64,000 nt of DNA, taken from NCBI GenBank assembly GCA_003116975.1, contig BGKB01000055.1, positions 186,001 through 250,000 on the forward strand, in the 5' to 3' direction. Every line of letters begins with the position of its first letter. Positions within the stretch are counted from its first letter, which is position 1. A program made the position numbers and the translations under genes. Under the pieces are notes generated by a model, which did not search any database, was not told the DNA's origin, and saw only the letters and a list, made by a program, of their open reading frames with translations. Source of the DNA: Aurantiochytrium sp. KH105. Its lineage: Eukaryota > Sar > Bigyra > Thraustochytrida > Thraustochytriidae. Shown here in pieces: positions 1-9,818 of the stretch.

Positions 1-262
1 CGACGCCCGAGGCCGAGCCGCTCTTGTGCGCTTGCGCGCGCGCGAGGAGCGCCTCGCGGACGCGGGTCGCGGCGGTGGCGCGGGCGTGCAGAGCGCGCGC
101 GGGCGGTAGGCTGCGGAGGCTGCGTGCGGCGGGCGCGCGTGCGAGCAGGCGGGCCAATTGGACTTTTGCGTTGGATTAGATATGCCACTTTGGCACCTCC
201 AGGTTGTCGCGCTCTGCTTCCGGCCCCCACTGCGCTCTACTTTCGCTTCACTGCATTGCGAC

Positions 263-325
263 CGCCGTCTTCTCCCCCGTTACAAGCTTCCATCGCCGTC
301 TTCTGCACTGTAACAAGTTTCCATC
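263..325. repeat. 31-bp imperfect tandem duplication
   Basis: Two adjacent units both start CGCCGTCTTCT and run through ACAAGCTTCCAT or ACAAGTTTCCAT, with a period of 31 bases. Only two copies are visible. Confidence 0.6.
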
Positions 326-567
326 GCCGGCAGTGGTGAGAGAGGTCGCGCTACATGGACTAAAACAATTTGCAGACTGTCCTCCACTGGGGACCAAAAA
401 TTCAATTTATCATATTATGAAAGTAACCGGCGCGTCCAGTGGCGAGAGAGGGGAACAGGAAAAAATCAAATTTGCGGTCGCGCGCACGACGCGAGCAGGT
501 GGTGTGTATAAGCCGTATGGGAACGGGAACTTCGCGCATTCTTAAATGGCGAGGGTGGCTTGGAGGA

Positions 568-700
568 CTTGCTCACAGGCAGACTGCTCGAGTTAGAAGC
601 GGGTTGCCTGACTCATGAGCAGACTGTCTGACTCACAAACAGACCGCCTGACTCACAAGCAAACTGCTCGAGTCACTAAGCAACTGCTTGACTCGCTGTG
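568..700. repeat. 20-bp tandem array with TGACTCA cores
   Basis: About six and a half diverged copies of a 20-base unit lie end to end (568, 588, 608, 628, 648, 668, 688). The unit consensus is close to CTGACTCACAAGCAGACTGC. Units 3 to 5 each carry TGACTCA, and unit 6 carries the variant GAGTCA. TGACTCA is the classical AP-1/GCN4-type bZIP half-site pair, so the array could bind such a factor; that role is an inference. Confidence 0.7.
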
Positions 701-881
701 ACGGGAGAGGCTGCGATATTTCAAAGCAATACATCATCTTGCTTGCTCTCTGAAGAAGAAAGGACGCGGACTGGTTAGAAGAAGAAGAAGATGAACATGA
801 TGAGTTGCAAGGACGAAAGGATACTTTTTGGGATTTCGCATATTTTGTTGTTTTTGGCCAGAAGAAACAAAGGCCATTTGC

Positions 882-912
882 TTTGTTTGTTTGTTTGTTT
901 GTTTGTTTGTTT
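882..912. repeat. (TTTG)n microsatellite
   Basis: Roughly seven and a half perfect TTTG units, about 80 bases outside the stop codon of the neighbouring minus-strand gene. Confidence 0.9.
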
Positions 913-992
913 ATTCACCTGGGTTTGTTTTGGTGGGACGCTCCGCGAAACGTATACGACCTCGCGATATTGTACATGAAAGCTCAAGGTTA

Positions 993-3134
993 TCATTTGC
1001 GAGGACCAATCACGTTACTCGCGAGGAAACGAAGACTCGTGGGATTGACAATGACGTCGCGCTTGGGACTCTGCGGGAAAAGACCGTGCGCCGGGCTGGA
1101 GGCAAAACTTCGCGATTTGGGAGAATTGAGCATGATTTGAGTGCGATCGAGAACGCCACCCGTGGCGGACGGTTCGTACGGAGCTGGAACCGCACGTAAT
1201 AAGAGGTCCTTACGAAGACGCTCCGTCTCGCGAAGGAGTTTACCCGGGTGAGCAGGCTCATCTGCCTCAATCTGAAGTCTTCCGAGGCGCTTCTTGCCAT
1301 TGAATCCCTGGGCCCCGGAGGCGCCCCCGGAGGCGCCCCCGGAGGCGCCCCCTGCGTCGCTCGGCGTGCTGTCTTGCGCACTAAAGGGCGCGTGATGGAC
1401 ACCCTGATCGTCAACGTAGCCTTCATCAACGGTACCGTCGCTTGCGAGGTCGTCGTCAAAATCGTCAGTACGTGTCGCATGGTTTCCCGCGAAAGCCGCG
1501 GACAAGTCTTGAAGCTGTAAGTTGAGCGACTCGCCATTTTCAGCAAGTGTGATGGCCTCCATCTCCGCAAGTCGAGTTGCTAGACGCTTCACCTTGCGCA
1601 TGTCTGCTCCAGGAGCACGCGCTTGAATCTCGAGCTCTTTGCGCATGCGCTCGAGCTCTCTCTGTTGTGTGATGCGATTCAATCGCGCCTGCATATCGGC
1701 AATAGCTCTACGCGCCTCAGTAGGTGTCGTCACCACGGCACCCGGTGCGAGAGGATGCTTGGGTGACGGAACCGGTGAGTTTTGGAGAAAGCCAGATAGA
1801 CGCCGCATGGTTTCAAGGTCTTCGTCCGCAGTGACGATCTGCAGACGAGACCCATTACGAGCGAGGCCGCGTTCTTTGGCGCCTCCGGAAAGCACAACTG
1901 CGGGCATGCTCGACTCCTGAAAGACGACGCTGCCAGGGTCTTGAAGCTCGAGCTGAATGTCGCGATTCACCTTTTGCAAGACGTTTTCGAGCATGACGAG
2001 CTCAACAATGCCGTCCAGAACGGTCCAGTCGGTCTGCAAAGCGCGAAATTCTGTTTCGAGACTAGAACGAAGCCTCGGCGAGAGAGCCCCGCCATAGAAG
2101 CCGTCTCGAACGCGAAAGTAAATGGCCTGATAGTCTTGGTCGCTCAAGAGTGGGTGGTCCTTTTCGAACGCCGATCGCTGTCGGGAGATGGCAAGCTGGA
2201 TCTTGCCGCTTGCATCGAGGAGACGAGACAGAACGGTCTCGGCTTCTCGCGAATCATCGCCGAGCAAGGTTGAAGAGGATTTGCAGCCGTTCGCTGCGGC
2301 GCTGGCTGCGTCTGGGGGCAAGTCTCCTTTTAGACGTTCTGCGACAAGGTATTCGACCTTGACACGCTCAAAGACCAGGTTCTCGGAGAGTTCATCAATC
2401 TGTTCGGCCGTGACTGTACCGAGGCTGAGACCATCCATGGCGCGATACAAGGCCAGCACGGCCTCTGCCCACGGCAAAAGCTCGGTGTCGCGCTCGACGA
2501 GGGCCCCTTGTCGGGCGCTCTCAACAAAAGAGGTGGCTAGGGCGACCTGAAGGTCCCATTCCTTCATGTCGAGTTGAGCGCGGAGCACACGCGCCTGTGC
2601 TTCATCGTCTCGGCAAAGACGAGCGTAAGCGAGTTCCATCCAGCGCGCAAAGTTCTCAAAGCTTTGCAGCGAGTCGACGAGATCAAGAAGCTCTTCAATA
2701 TGGGCACGTAGGGTTGGAGTTGTATCAGCGCCGGGCTGGAGTCTCGCCTCAAGCATGGCGACAAGTTCATCCTCGTTGACGCCAAGAGAGGTAATGAAGC
2801 TGGCCAGCATTTTCTCAGCCCATGTTTGAAATGTGAGGAAGAGGCCGTGCTGGTGGTGGCTAAAGTGCAATAGACTTGCTGACTTTTGTTCGCCGCCACG
2901 TGGAGTGTGTGCATTTTCCCAATTGCTCTCGTCCCACCCCTGCGGCGCTCGCGTGAGCTCTTGTGCATGGCTGTTCGACGACGCTCCTGCCGGTCTGGAC
3001 CCAACAAACTTTTTCGCGTGGCTGCTCACAAACACGGATAAGCTTTGCTGCCACTCGGCGCCTTGCAAGAACTCCTTGAGAAGACGCACATAAGGTTCCT
3101 CGTACTCGTCTTCGTCCTGCCTGAGCCGCTGCAT
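993..3134 (-). CDS. CFAP36-like protein with ARL2-binding (BART) domain
   Basis: Predicted 713-residue protein. Residues about 10-150 look like the BART fold of CFAP36/CCDC104 and ARL2-binding proteins: a helix with LLKEFLQGAEWQQSLSVF, then LFLTFQTWAEKMLASF followed by GVNEDELVAML, which resembles the GINEDQF region of CFAP36. That family binds ARL3-type GTPases and works in cilia. An insert of about 50 residues separates the first two helices. The middle is helical without a known domain, and residues about 490-570 form a charged coiled coil. The tail has three GGAS repeats encoded by a 12-bp repeat at about 1315-1355. The start is the first ATG of the frame; the frame extends upstream only through non-ATG codons. 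The protein is about twice the usual CFAP36 length, so strict orthology is uncertain. Confidence 0.6.
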   Translation of the reverse strand: MQRLRQDEDEYEEPYVRLLKEFLQGAEWQQSLSVFVSSHAKKFVGSRPAGASSNSHAQELTRAPQGWDESNWENAHTPRGGEQKSASLLHFSHHQHGLFLTFQTWAEKMLASFITSLGVNEDELVAMLEARLQPGADTTPTLRAHIEELLDLVDSLQSFENFARWMELAYARLCRDDEAQARVLRAQLDMKEWDLQVALATSFVESARQGALVERDTELLPWAEAVLALYRAMDGLSLGTVTAEQIDELSENLVFERVKVEYLVAERLKGDLPPDAASAAANGCKSSSTLLGDDSREAETVLSRLLDASGKIQLAISRQRSAFEKDHPLLSDQDYQAIYFRVRDGFYGGALSPRLRSSLETEFRALQTDWTVLDGIVELVMLENVLQKVNRDIQLELQDPGSVVFQESSMPAVVLSGGAKERGLARNGSRLQIVTADEDLETMRRLSGFLQNSPVPSPKHPLAPGAVVTTPTEARRAIADMQARLNRITQQRELERMRKELEIQARAPGADMRKVKRLATRLAEMEAITLAENGESLNLQLQDLSAAFAGNHATRTDDFDDDLASDGTVDEGYVDDQGVHHAPFSAQDSTPSDAGGASGGASGGASGAQGFNGKKRLGRLQIEADEPAHPGKLLRETERLRKDLLLRAVPAPYEPSATGGVLDRTQIMLNSPKSRSFASSPAHGLFPQSPKRDVIVNPTSLRFLASNVIGPRK

Positions 3135-3611
3135 CCTGTCCCCGCTTCGCGCGGCTCGGACTCCGTCGGCGGCGCGCTCCTGCAGCTTCCTGCCCGCTGT
3201 CAATCGCTGTCTGTCAGTCTGTGTCTTTTGATGACACGGCGCGGAAACCAAAAGTTCGCTTTTTGCGATTTTTATTCTTTGCCCCTATTGCGACACTGAG
3301 AGGGTGTGTACTATTTTCGCGAATCACACAGGAACGTCTTTGGTGCGTGCGAGCGGGGAATCACCCACTGTAACAAGGTGCAAAGGTTTGTCGGACGCAC
3401 AACAGATTGTGGCGGGAGGCCCGCAGCACGGGCAACACAGTGTCTGATAAACAATAAGGGAGACCAGAGCATGAGTTGCGCCTCGTTCAGGTTTTCGCGT
3501 GTTTGCGAAGTCCTTGCGCTGGGCAAATGAGAAATGAATGGATTTCATCCTCGACAGAATCAAAAACATCAAGATTTAACGCTGAGATATCGACATTACT
3601 AAGGGGTATAT
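3135..3611. other. Intergenic region, promoter of the CFAP36-like gene
   Basis: It separates two minus-strand genes transcribed in the same direction. It must hold the 5' flank of the downstream gene and the 3' end of the upstream one. No repeat or RNA gene was seen. Confidence 0.5.
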
Positions 3612-4251
3612 TCATTCTTGCTCACGTGCGCCGTCGCCATAGAGCGTGAAAGGTTTGCGCCTGCGACGTGCCTTTTCGGTAAGTCTATGGTGGGAGGGCT
3701 GGTCGCGCTTGGCAAGTCGTTTAAGTAGCTTCGAAGCTTGTGCATTTGTCTTGAGCGTGAGTTTCTTGCTTGCTGAGTCGAGACGCTTGTTTAGCGTCTC
3801 ATAGTCGCGGGTCTCGGCCGTGACAAAGTCCTCTGTTCGCTCATCGTTGTTAGTCTACCGTGTGTGTTTTATGGGTCAACTTGTCGCCTTTGCAAGCCCT
3901 TGCAAGCCAAGACAAGACAAAACAAAACGTACCGTATTCTTTGGTAAAGGCCTCCTGCGCGAGCTGTCTACGCTGCTTTTTCGAGAGCGTGCGGTCTTTC
4001 TTGGCAAGCTTTTTGGCGCGGTACTCCTTGGTCGCGCGCTCGGTCGCAAAGGCCTCTGCGAGTTCTCGGGCCTCTTCACTCTGCACAGGCCGCCTGCGTT
4101 TCCTCCTCTTGCTCGCAATCTCGTCGCCGCCTGCTTCCCTGGCAGCCTCCCTGGCGTCGCGCTTGCGCTCCTTGCGCTCCTCCCGCGCGAGCTCCGCCTT
4201 GAGCGCCTCCTGCTGCCTCTGCAGGTGCTCGCGCACGAGACTCGCCGACAT
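3612..4251 (-). CDS. Two-exon basic coiled-coil protein, unknown function
   Basis: Exon 1 is 4251-3933 and exon 2 is 3832-3612, joined in frame to give 179 residues. The first exon encodes MSASLVREHLQRQQEALK and then long charged helices rich in Arg, Lys and Glu, including a nuclear-localisation-like cluster SKRRKRRRP near residue 48. The second exon continues with EDFVTAETRDYETLNKRL and ends in basic KARRRRKPF and GDGAREQE. The two exons were joined because the frame continues only through the intron at 3833-3932. It looks like a small nuclear or nucleolar protein, but I recognise no family. It is divergently paired with the eEF3 gene; the two starts are 534 bases apart. Confidence 0.7.
3833..3932 (-). 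other. 100-bp spliceosomal intron
   Basis: On the minus strand it begins GTACGT and ends GAACAG. A perfect CTAAC branch-site motif lies about 20 bases before the acceptor. Removal joins codon phase 1 to phase 1 and restores one reading frame. It is the only intron I could define in the window. Confidence 0.75.
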
Positions 4252-4395
4252 CTTCTCGCACGCCGCGCCTCTCGTGCTCTCCTCTCCTCCACGCTGCTCT
4301 TCGTCCCCGTCCCGTCCCGTCCCTCCCGCCCGCGCAGACCGCCTCGCCACGCAGATCCCGGTTCGAGGTCGCGGCCCTGCTTTGAGTGGCTGCCC

Positions 4396-4513
4396 CGGCG
4401 CGAGGCCGCGGTGTGCACGCGATCTATAGTGCGGAACTAGTTGTGTGCCAGTTGCGGCGCGAGGCCGCGGTGTGCACGCGTTGCATAGTGCGGAACTAGT
4501 TGCGCGCCAGTCG
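4396..4513. repeat. 59-bp tandem duplication in a divergent promoter
   Basis: Two copies (4396-4454 and 4455-4513) begin CGGCGCGAGGCCGCGGTGTG and share ATAGTGCGGAACTAGTTG, with few mismatches. They lie between the starts of the small basic-protein gene (-) and eEF3 (+), so they probably duplicate a promoter or transcription-start segment. Confidence 0.8.
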
Positions 4514-4785
4514 CCGCCGCCCGGCGCCAGTGATTCGCGCCCCGTGCACGACCCGTTGCGCGGCGTCATCGGCGTCGTTGGCACCAAAACCTGCATCAAC
4601 AGACGCAGGCTCGGAGGCGCGAAGCTCGCTCTCGGGGACTCGCCGCTGCTTCGGAGAGCGCGCGCACGGGGAGAGCGCGGCGCGGAGCGTCCGAGAGCGC
4701 GTGCGGGAGCGCAAGCGCGTGCTTCGCGGGCGCGTCGAGGCGGAGGAGCCGCGCGAGGAGCCCGAGGAGAACCTCCCTCGGCAAG

Positions 4786-7700
4786 ATGGGCAAGAAGAAG
4801 GCCGCGGGCAAGGCCGCCGCGGGCGACGCCAAGAACGCCCCGCGGTGCCCCGTGGATGGGTGCAGGACGCGGCTGACCGCGGAGAAGGCCGCCAAGTGCG
4901 AGACCTGCGGCCTGAACGTTTGCACGCTGCACAAGTACCCGACGGACCACACGTGCAAGACGGCGGCGCCCGTGGCGCCCAAGAACGGTGGTGGGCTCAC
5001 GATCGTGTCCAACAAATCGAAGAAGTCCGACAAGCAGTCCGAGGAGGAGAAGCGCAAGGCGGAGGCCCGCGATGAAGCTCTCCTGAGCAAGCTTGTAGAG
5101 ATCAGCAGCGAAGACCTTCTCAAGGAACTGCTGGCCTTTGGCGCCTCCTCCGCGAGGTACGAGTCCTCGGTGGCCGTGCAGGCTCTGTGCTCCGAGGCCA
5201 AGGCCGTGCAAAAGTCCATGTTCGGGGCTGTGGGTCAGGGCGTGATGGAGACGGCCAAGGCCAATGGCGACCTCGACAAGCTCGCCGGAGCGTTGACCAA
5301 GCACCTTAGCGAGGCGGCATCTGCCAAGCGGCTGAGCAGCGATGAGGAGCAACGTGCTGTGGGCGTGGCGACTTTGCTGGGTATGGCTCTCGATGCCGAG
5401 GAGGGCGAGACGCGTGCCAAGTCGGACGAGACGCTCGAGCTGGGCAAGACCCTCGTGCGTGCGCCGTATGAGAAGCTCGCCAAGGCGGGCGCAAGTGAGG
5501 TGCTCAAGCGCGCTGCCAAAGCGCGCTGGTCGAATGGTCGCGCCTTTGAGGAGGAGTGCTGGCCCCTGTTGAGCAGCCTCGTCGATGAGGTGCTCAAGGT
5601 GCCCGAGGAGGACGACAGCCTCCGCAACGGTCTGGCCTACGCAATTGCGGCCGTGGCCGGCGGCTGCGGCGAGATCGCCGCCGGTCAACCGCTTGTGGAC
5701 GGCAAGCTCGCCCCTGTGTTGGACAAGCCCAAGAAGATTGCGCCGATTCTGGCGTGCATGCGTACGATGTTGGTTCTGACCAAGGAATGGGGCACGGCCA
5801 TCATGCCGTACCTGATGCCGGTGGACTTTTTGCAAAAGTCCCTCTTTGACGTGTACGACAACACGGCATCGAACGGTCGCTCGGCGACGAAAAAGGTGAT
5901 TCTGCAGATTGTGGACAAAATGGGCCCGCGCGGTGTGCGTTTGAGCGTGCCCATCTTCATGGACGGCCTGGAGCACGCGTCGTGGCGCGTCAAGGCCATG
6001 TCGCTGCAGTGCCTGGGCGCACTCGGCAAGCAGCGCGCGTCGCAGCTCTTCCGGGACCTGCCTATATTGATTCCGGCCGTCATGGAGTGCGTTCGCGACA
6101 CCAAGAAGCAGGTGAGCGAGGCGGCGAGCGACGCCCTCGATAGCTTGGGCGAGCTCGTGAGCAACGCTGAGACCATCAAGCTGTTGCCGTGGCTGCTCAA
6201 TGCGCTCAAGGACCCTGAACAGGTGGATCCTTGTCTTGACGAGCTGATGGACACGACCTTTGTCAACTCTGTGGATGCGCAAAGTCTTGCATTCATCATC
6301 CCCGTTGTCCTGCGTGGTCTGCGCGAGGGCACGGCAGACGTCAAGCTCAAGGCCTCCATTACGGCCGGTAACGTGTGCTCTCTGGTGGCCGATGTGCACG
6401 ACATGCGTCCCTACTACACGCACCTGTTGCCGGAGCTCAAGAAGCTCACGGATCACTCGCGCCCGCGTGTGCGCGAGATGGCGCTGCGTGCCAAGAACTC
6501 GCTGCAAGAGGACCTGAGCATGACGCGCCGGCGGAGCTCGCAAAACAGTGGCGGAGGGTCCGCGGCGGCCGCCGCGGCTGCCGTTGCGGCGGTGGGTGTG
6601 GGCGGCTCTGGCAACGCTGCTGACGCTGCGAGCGACGCGCAGGCTGGCGAAGTGCTGGAGTCAAAGCTCAAGGCGACGGGTCTTTTTGATCTTTTGGGCG
6701 AGGTTGCCTTTGACTACGTTCTTAGCACGTGCCGCATGCTGATGTTCGATCTGCTCGAGGACGTGGACCAGGAGATGCCCCGCAAGCTTGTGTACAAGCG
6801 CGCCCGTGCGCAGACGGAGGAGGGTGTGCAGCCGTTCGTGGCGCACTGCGACGATGCGGAGCAGACGCGTCTCTTGGACGCTGCGACCTCGGCTGTCGTT
6901 GACGCCTTGTGGGTGGCTCAGGGCAAGCAGGACGACGATGGTGGCGATGGCGAAGACTCGGAGAAGGACTACATTGTTTTCATCCCGAGCATCATTCTTG
7001 CTTTTGCGTCCCGCGTGCTGCTGAAGCGCGCCGGCCTCTTTTTGGAGCGCGGACATCGTTACTCGGTGGTGGGCCTGAACGGTACGGGCAAGTCGACCCT
7101 GCTGACGCGTGTTGCGGCGCGCGATATCGATGGCTTTCCTGATGACATCACTGTGTACTTTGTGCAGCACGAGATTGTGGAGGACGAGCAACAGCTGAAT
7201 GTGATTGACTACATGCAGCATGACGTCAAGTCGCAGGTGCAGTCCAAGGAGAACAAGAAGCGCAAGGGCGGCAAGAAGTTCGAGGACCTGTACGACTTGA
7301 GCATGGAGCACATGCTCGAGGTGTTGCGCGAAGTTGGATTCACGGATACTCTTTTGCAGCAGCAGGTTTCGGCGCTTTCTGGTGGCTGGAAGATGCGCCT
7401 TGCGATTGCGCGCTCGATGCTGTACATGCCGGACCTCTTGCTCCTGGATGAGCCTACCAACCATTTGGACGCCGCCGCGCTGGACTGGCTGCAAAAGTAC
7501 CTTGCCGGTCTCGAGGGCACGACGATTGTGCTGGTTTCGCATGACTACGACTTTGTGGACTACGTTGCGACGGATATCATCCACTTGGCCGACCAGAAGC
7601 TGGCGTATTACCCGTTTGGTTTCACGCGTTTCCAGCAGGAGCGTCCCGAGATTGTGGCGGCGCTGCCAAAGAAGGACGACAACGCCAAGAAGGAAGGCGA

Positions 7701-8781
7701 GGAGGGCGGCAACGCCGGGCTCTCTGCGATCGAGCTCATGGCCAAGGCCGCGACGGATGAGAACGCGGCAGCCCTGACTTCGGGCATCAAGCCGATTCGC
7801 TTTCCGGAGGGCTCCAAGCTTGAGGGCGTTACGCATCGCGGCAAGCCCGTTGCGCAGCTGACCAAGGTGACGTACGGCTACCCGGGCACGGACAAGATCA
7901 TCTTTAACGATGTGACAGTGAAGCTGACTCTGAACAGCCGCGTGGCGATTTTGGGTCCCAACGGTGCCGGCAAGAGTACTCTGTTGAAGCTGCTCGTGGG
8001 TGAGCTGGAGTTGGACGAGAAGCACGGCCATTCGGGCAAGTACTGGAAGCACCACAACCTGCGCACCGCGTACATTAGCCAACACTCTCTGCACCATCTG
8101 GAGAACCACCTTGAGGCGACGCCATGCCAGTACATTCAGGATCGCTTCTTTGAGGGTCGCGATAAGGAGGCCTCGAAGATGATCACGGTCAAGCTGGAGC
8201 CCGAGGACAAGGAGGCCATGGAGCGTTCGGGCGAGATTTGCGAGATCATTTCGCGCGTGGTGCGGTCGAAGAAGCTGTACTATGAGGTGCGCAAGAACGG
8301 CCGCGCCGAAAAGGGCGCGAATCGCGACATGCGTTCGCTCGAGGAGCTCGAGAAGATGTCGGTGGACCACCCGCACGTGATCAAGCTGGTACGTTTGTTT
8401 GACGAGGAGCTCAAGTTTGCGGCATCGGGTGCGGATCTGCGTCCGGTGACGACGCCTGAATTCATCAAGCACCTTGCGGAGTTTGGCATTGATTCAGAGA
8501 TTGCGCAACGCAAGGTCCGCTGGATGTCCGGTGGTCAGCGCGCTCGTCTTGTGCTCGCTGCGGCCATGTGGACATGCCCGCACATGATCATTCTTGATGA
8601 GCCGACCAACTATTTGGATCAGGACACTGTCGCGGCGCTCACGTACGCGCTCAAGACCTTTCGCGGTTCTGTCGTTCTCATTAGCCATCACCAGGGCTTT
8701 GTTGATGCTGTGGCCAACGAGAAGTGGCATCTTGAGAACGGTACGCTTCGCGTCGAGTCTCTCAAGACCGACAAGAAGTAA
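4786..8781 (+). CDS. eEF3: Elongation factor 3 (ABCF ATPase) with N-terminal AN1 zinc finger
   Basis: 1331 residues, against about 1044 in yeast eEF3. Residues about 24-61 form an AN1-type zinc finger: CPVDGC, an 11-residue spacer, CETC, then C, HKYPTDH and a final C. HEAT-like helical repeats span about 100-585, followed by an Ala/Gly-rich linker at about 585-625 and a helical bundle. ABC domain 1 has Walker A GLNGTGKST (about 763), signature LSGGWKMRLA (about 865) and Walker B LLLLDEPTNHLD. ABC domain 2 has GPNGAGKST (about 1057), a chromodomain-like insert, signature MSGGQRARL (about 1246) and IILDEPTNYLD. eEF3 helps release E-site tRNA during elongation and also acts in ribosome recycling. 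All catalytic motifs are intact. The AN1 finger is in frame with no stop between, and the start is the only plausible ATG ahead of it. Confidence 0.95.
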   Translation: MGKKKAAGKAAAGDAKNAPRCPVDGCRTRLTAEKAAKCETCGLNVCTLHKYPTDHTCKTAAPVAPKNGGGLTIVSNKSKKSDKQSEEEKRKAEARDEALLSKLVEISSEDLLKELLAFGASSARYESSVAVQALCSEAKAVQKSMFGAVGQGVMETAKANGDLDKLAGALTKHLSEAASAKRLSSDEEQRAVGVATLLGMALDAEEGETRAKSDETLELGKTLVRAPYEKLAKAGASEVLKRAAKARWSNGRAFEEECWPLLSSLVDEVLKVPEEDDSLRNGLAYAIAAVAGGCGEIAAGQPLVDGKLAPVLDKPKKIAPILACMRTMLVLTKEWGTAIMPYLMPVDFLQKSLFDVYDNTASNGRSATKKVILQIVDKMGPRGVRLSVPIFMDGLEHASWRVKAMSLQCLGALGKQRASQLFRDLPILIPAVMECVRDTKKQVSEAASDALDSLGELVSNAETIKLLPWLLNALKDPEQVDPCLDELMDTTFVNSVDAQSLAFIIPVVLRGLREGTADVKLKASITAGNVCSLVADVHDMRPYYTHLLPELKKLTDHSRPRVREMALRAKNSLQEDLSMTRRRSSQNSGGGSAAAAAAAVAAVGVGGSGNAADAASDAQAGEVLESKLKATGLFDLLGEVAFDYVLSTCRMLMFDLLEDVDQEMPRKLVYKRARAQTEEGVQPFVAHCDDAEQTRLLDAATSAVVDALWVAQGKQDDDGGDGEDSEKDYIVFIPSIILAFASRVLLKRAGLFLERGHRYSVVGLNGTGKSTLLTRVAARDIDGFPDDITVYFVQHEIVEDEQQLNVIDYMQHDVKSQVQSKENKKRKGGKKFEDLYDLSMEHMLEVLREVGFTDTLLQQQVSALSGGWKMRLAIARSMLYMPDLLLLDEPTNHLDAAALDWLQKYLAGLEGTTIVLVSHDYDFVDYVATDIIHLADQKLAYYPFGFTRFQQERPEIVAALPKKDDNAKKEGEEGGNAGLSAIELMAKAATDENAAALTSGIKPIRFPEGSKLEGVTHRGKPVAQLTKVTYGYPGTDKIIFNDVTVKLTLNSRVAILGPNGAGKSTLLKLLVGELELDEKHGHSGKYWKHHNLRTAYISQHSLHHLENHLEATPCQYIQDRFFEGRDKEASKMITVKLEPEDKEAMERSGEICEIISRVVRSKKLYYEVRKNGRAEKGANRDMRSLEELEKMSVDHPHVIKLVRLFDEELKFAASGADLRPVTTPEFIKHLAEFGIDSEIAQRKVRWMSGGQRARLVLAAAMWTCPHMIILDEPTNYLDQDTVAALTYALKTFRGSVVLISHHQGFVDAVANEKWHLENGTLRVESLKTDKK

Positions 8782-9277
8782 ATGTTTGTTTTCTGTGCGA
8801 CTTTTTCCGGCTCGCTCAATTTTTTTCTCTTTCTCTCGCCTCTGTCCCTCAAGGCACTATAGCTTAGCAACTTTTGACTGAATCAACGCATGCATGTCGA
8901 GTCTTTTACCTTTACCTGTTCTTTGGTTTCGTATTGGTTGTGTGAGAGTGACAAGGTTTTTAATTGATTTTGTTCCGTGCGAATGCAAAGACTATCATGC
9001 TGCATGATGTGCACTAGGATTACAGCAGCTTACCTCCTGGCGTCAAGGTGATTTAAATCTCATCGTGGCGGGCATCGCCAATTGTTCTGTCAACCTTTCT
9101 CCTGATCGAAAGGACGAGTCCGAGGTCGTTTCCACGTTCTGAGATCTTCTCTCAAGATAAGTAATGATTGCACTGTCCGTCAAGGGCACTTGCAAGAAGA
9201 GAAGCGAGATGTTTGCATTCGTTGGAAAATGTCTCAAAAATGCTAATCAAAAATGTACACAGGTTGAATCGCGGTGT
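8782..9277. other. Convergent 3' intergenic region
   Basis: It lies between the ends of eEF3 (+) and the Q/N-rich gene (-), is AT-richer than the flanking coding sequence, and probably carries both 3' untranslated regions. I saw no RNA gene or repeat. Confidence 0.5.
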
Positions 9278-9774
9278 CTAGTTGTTGGTGAGGTATGCAC
9301 GAATTGCAGCCTCCATTGCTGCGCTCTGGTGATGATGCTGTTGTTGTTGTTGTGGTTGATGCTGCTGGAAGAAGAAGGCAGGATGCTGGCCATTGAGCTG
9401 CTGCAGGGCCATGAGCTTTTCCACAGAGTTATGGTTGTTGTTGCTGTTGTTTTGTTGTTGCTGTTGCAAGAGCTGCTGCTGGAAAAACTGTTGCTGCTGT
9501 TGTTGTTGCTGCTGCTGCATATTGCCATTATTGTTGAACATTCCGAGAGACTGGAGCTTCATTTGCATTTGAAGCTGCTGGAGCTGCTCTGGAGAGAGAT
9601 GGGCGAACTGTGGCTGCTGCGGCGAAAGGGTCGGCGAGCTTCGGTTGTTGTTGTTGTTGTTGTTATTGTTGTTGTCCTTGCTGTTGGGGTTAGCAATCCC
9701 GGTGTTGGCGGATGACCACTGAGAAGGCTTGGGAGCTTGCTGCTGCTGCTGGTTCTCAAGCTTGATGCCTTCTT

Positions 9775-9818
<44 letters not shown>

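Larger units (their letters stand above)
1..992. other. Gene-free left margin
   Basis: No ATG-initiated frame here resembles a protein. The first 150 bases are very GC-rich. Contents seen are a 31-bp imperfect duplication near 263-325, a 20-bp tandem array at 568-700 and a TTTG microsatellite at 882-912. The stretch next to 993 is probably the 3' flank of the minus-strand gene that ends there. Confidence 0.5.

Noticed and set aside
568-700. CRISPR-like array
   Set aside because: The units are contiguous and diverged with no spacers, in a eukaryotic setting. It is an ordinary tandem repeat.
3850-6543. 897-codon minus-strand open frame
   Set aside because: Mostly antisense to the eEF3 gene. 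Only its last part overlaps a real exon, which I annotated separately with its intron.
6661-8472. 603-codon minus-strand open frame inside eEF3
   Set aside because: Antisense shadow of the ABC domains, produced by GC-rich codon usage. It has no independent protein features.
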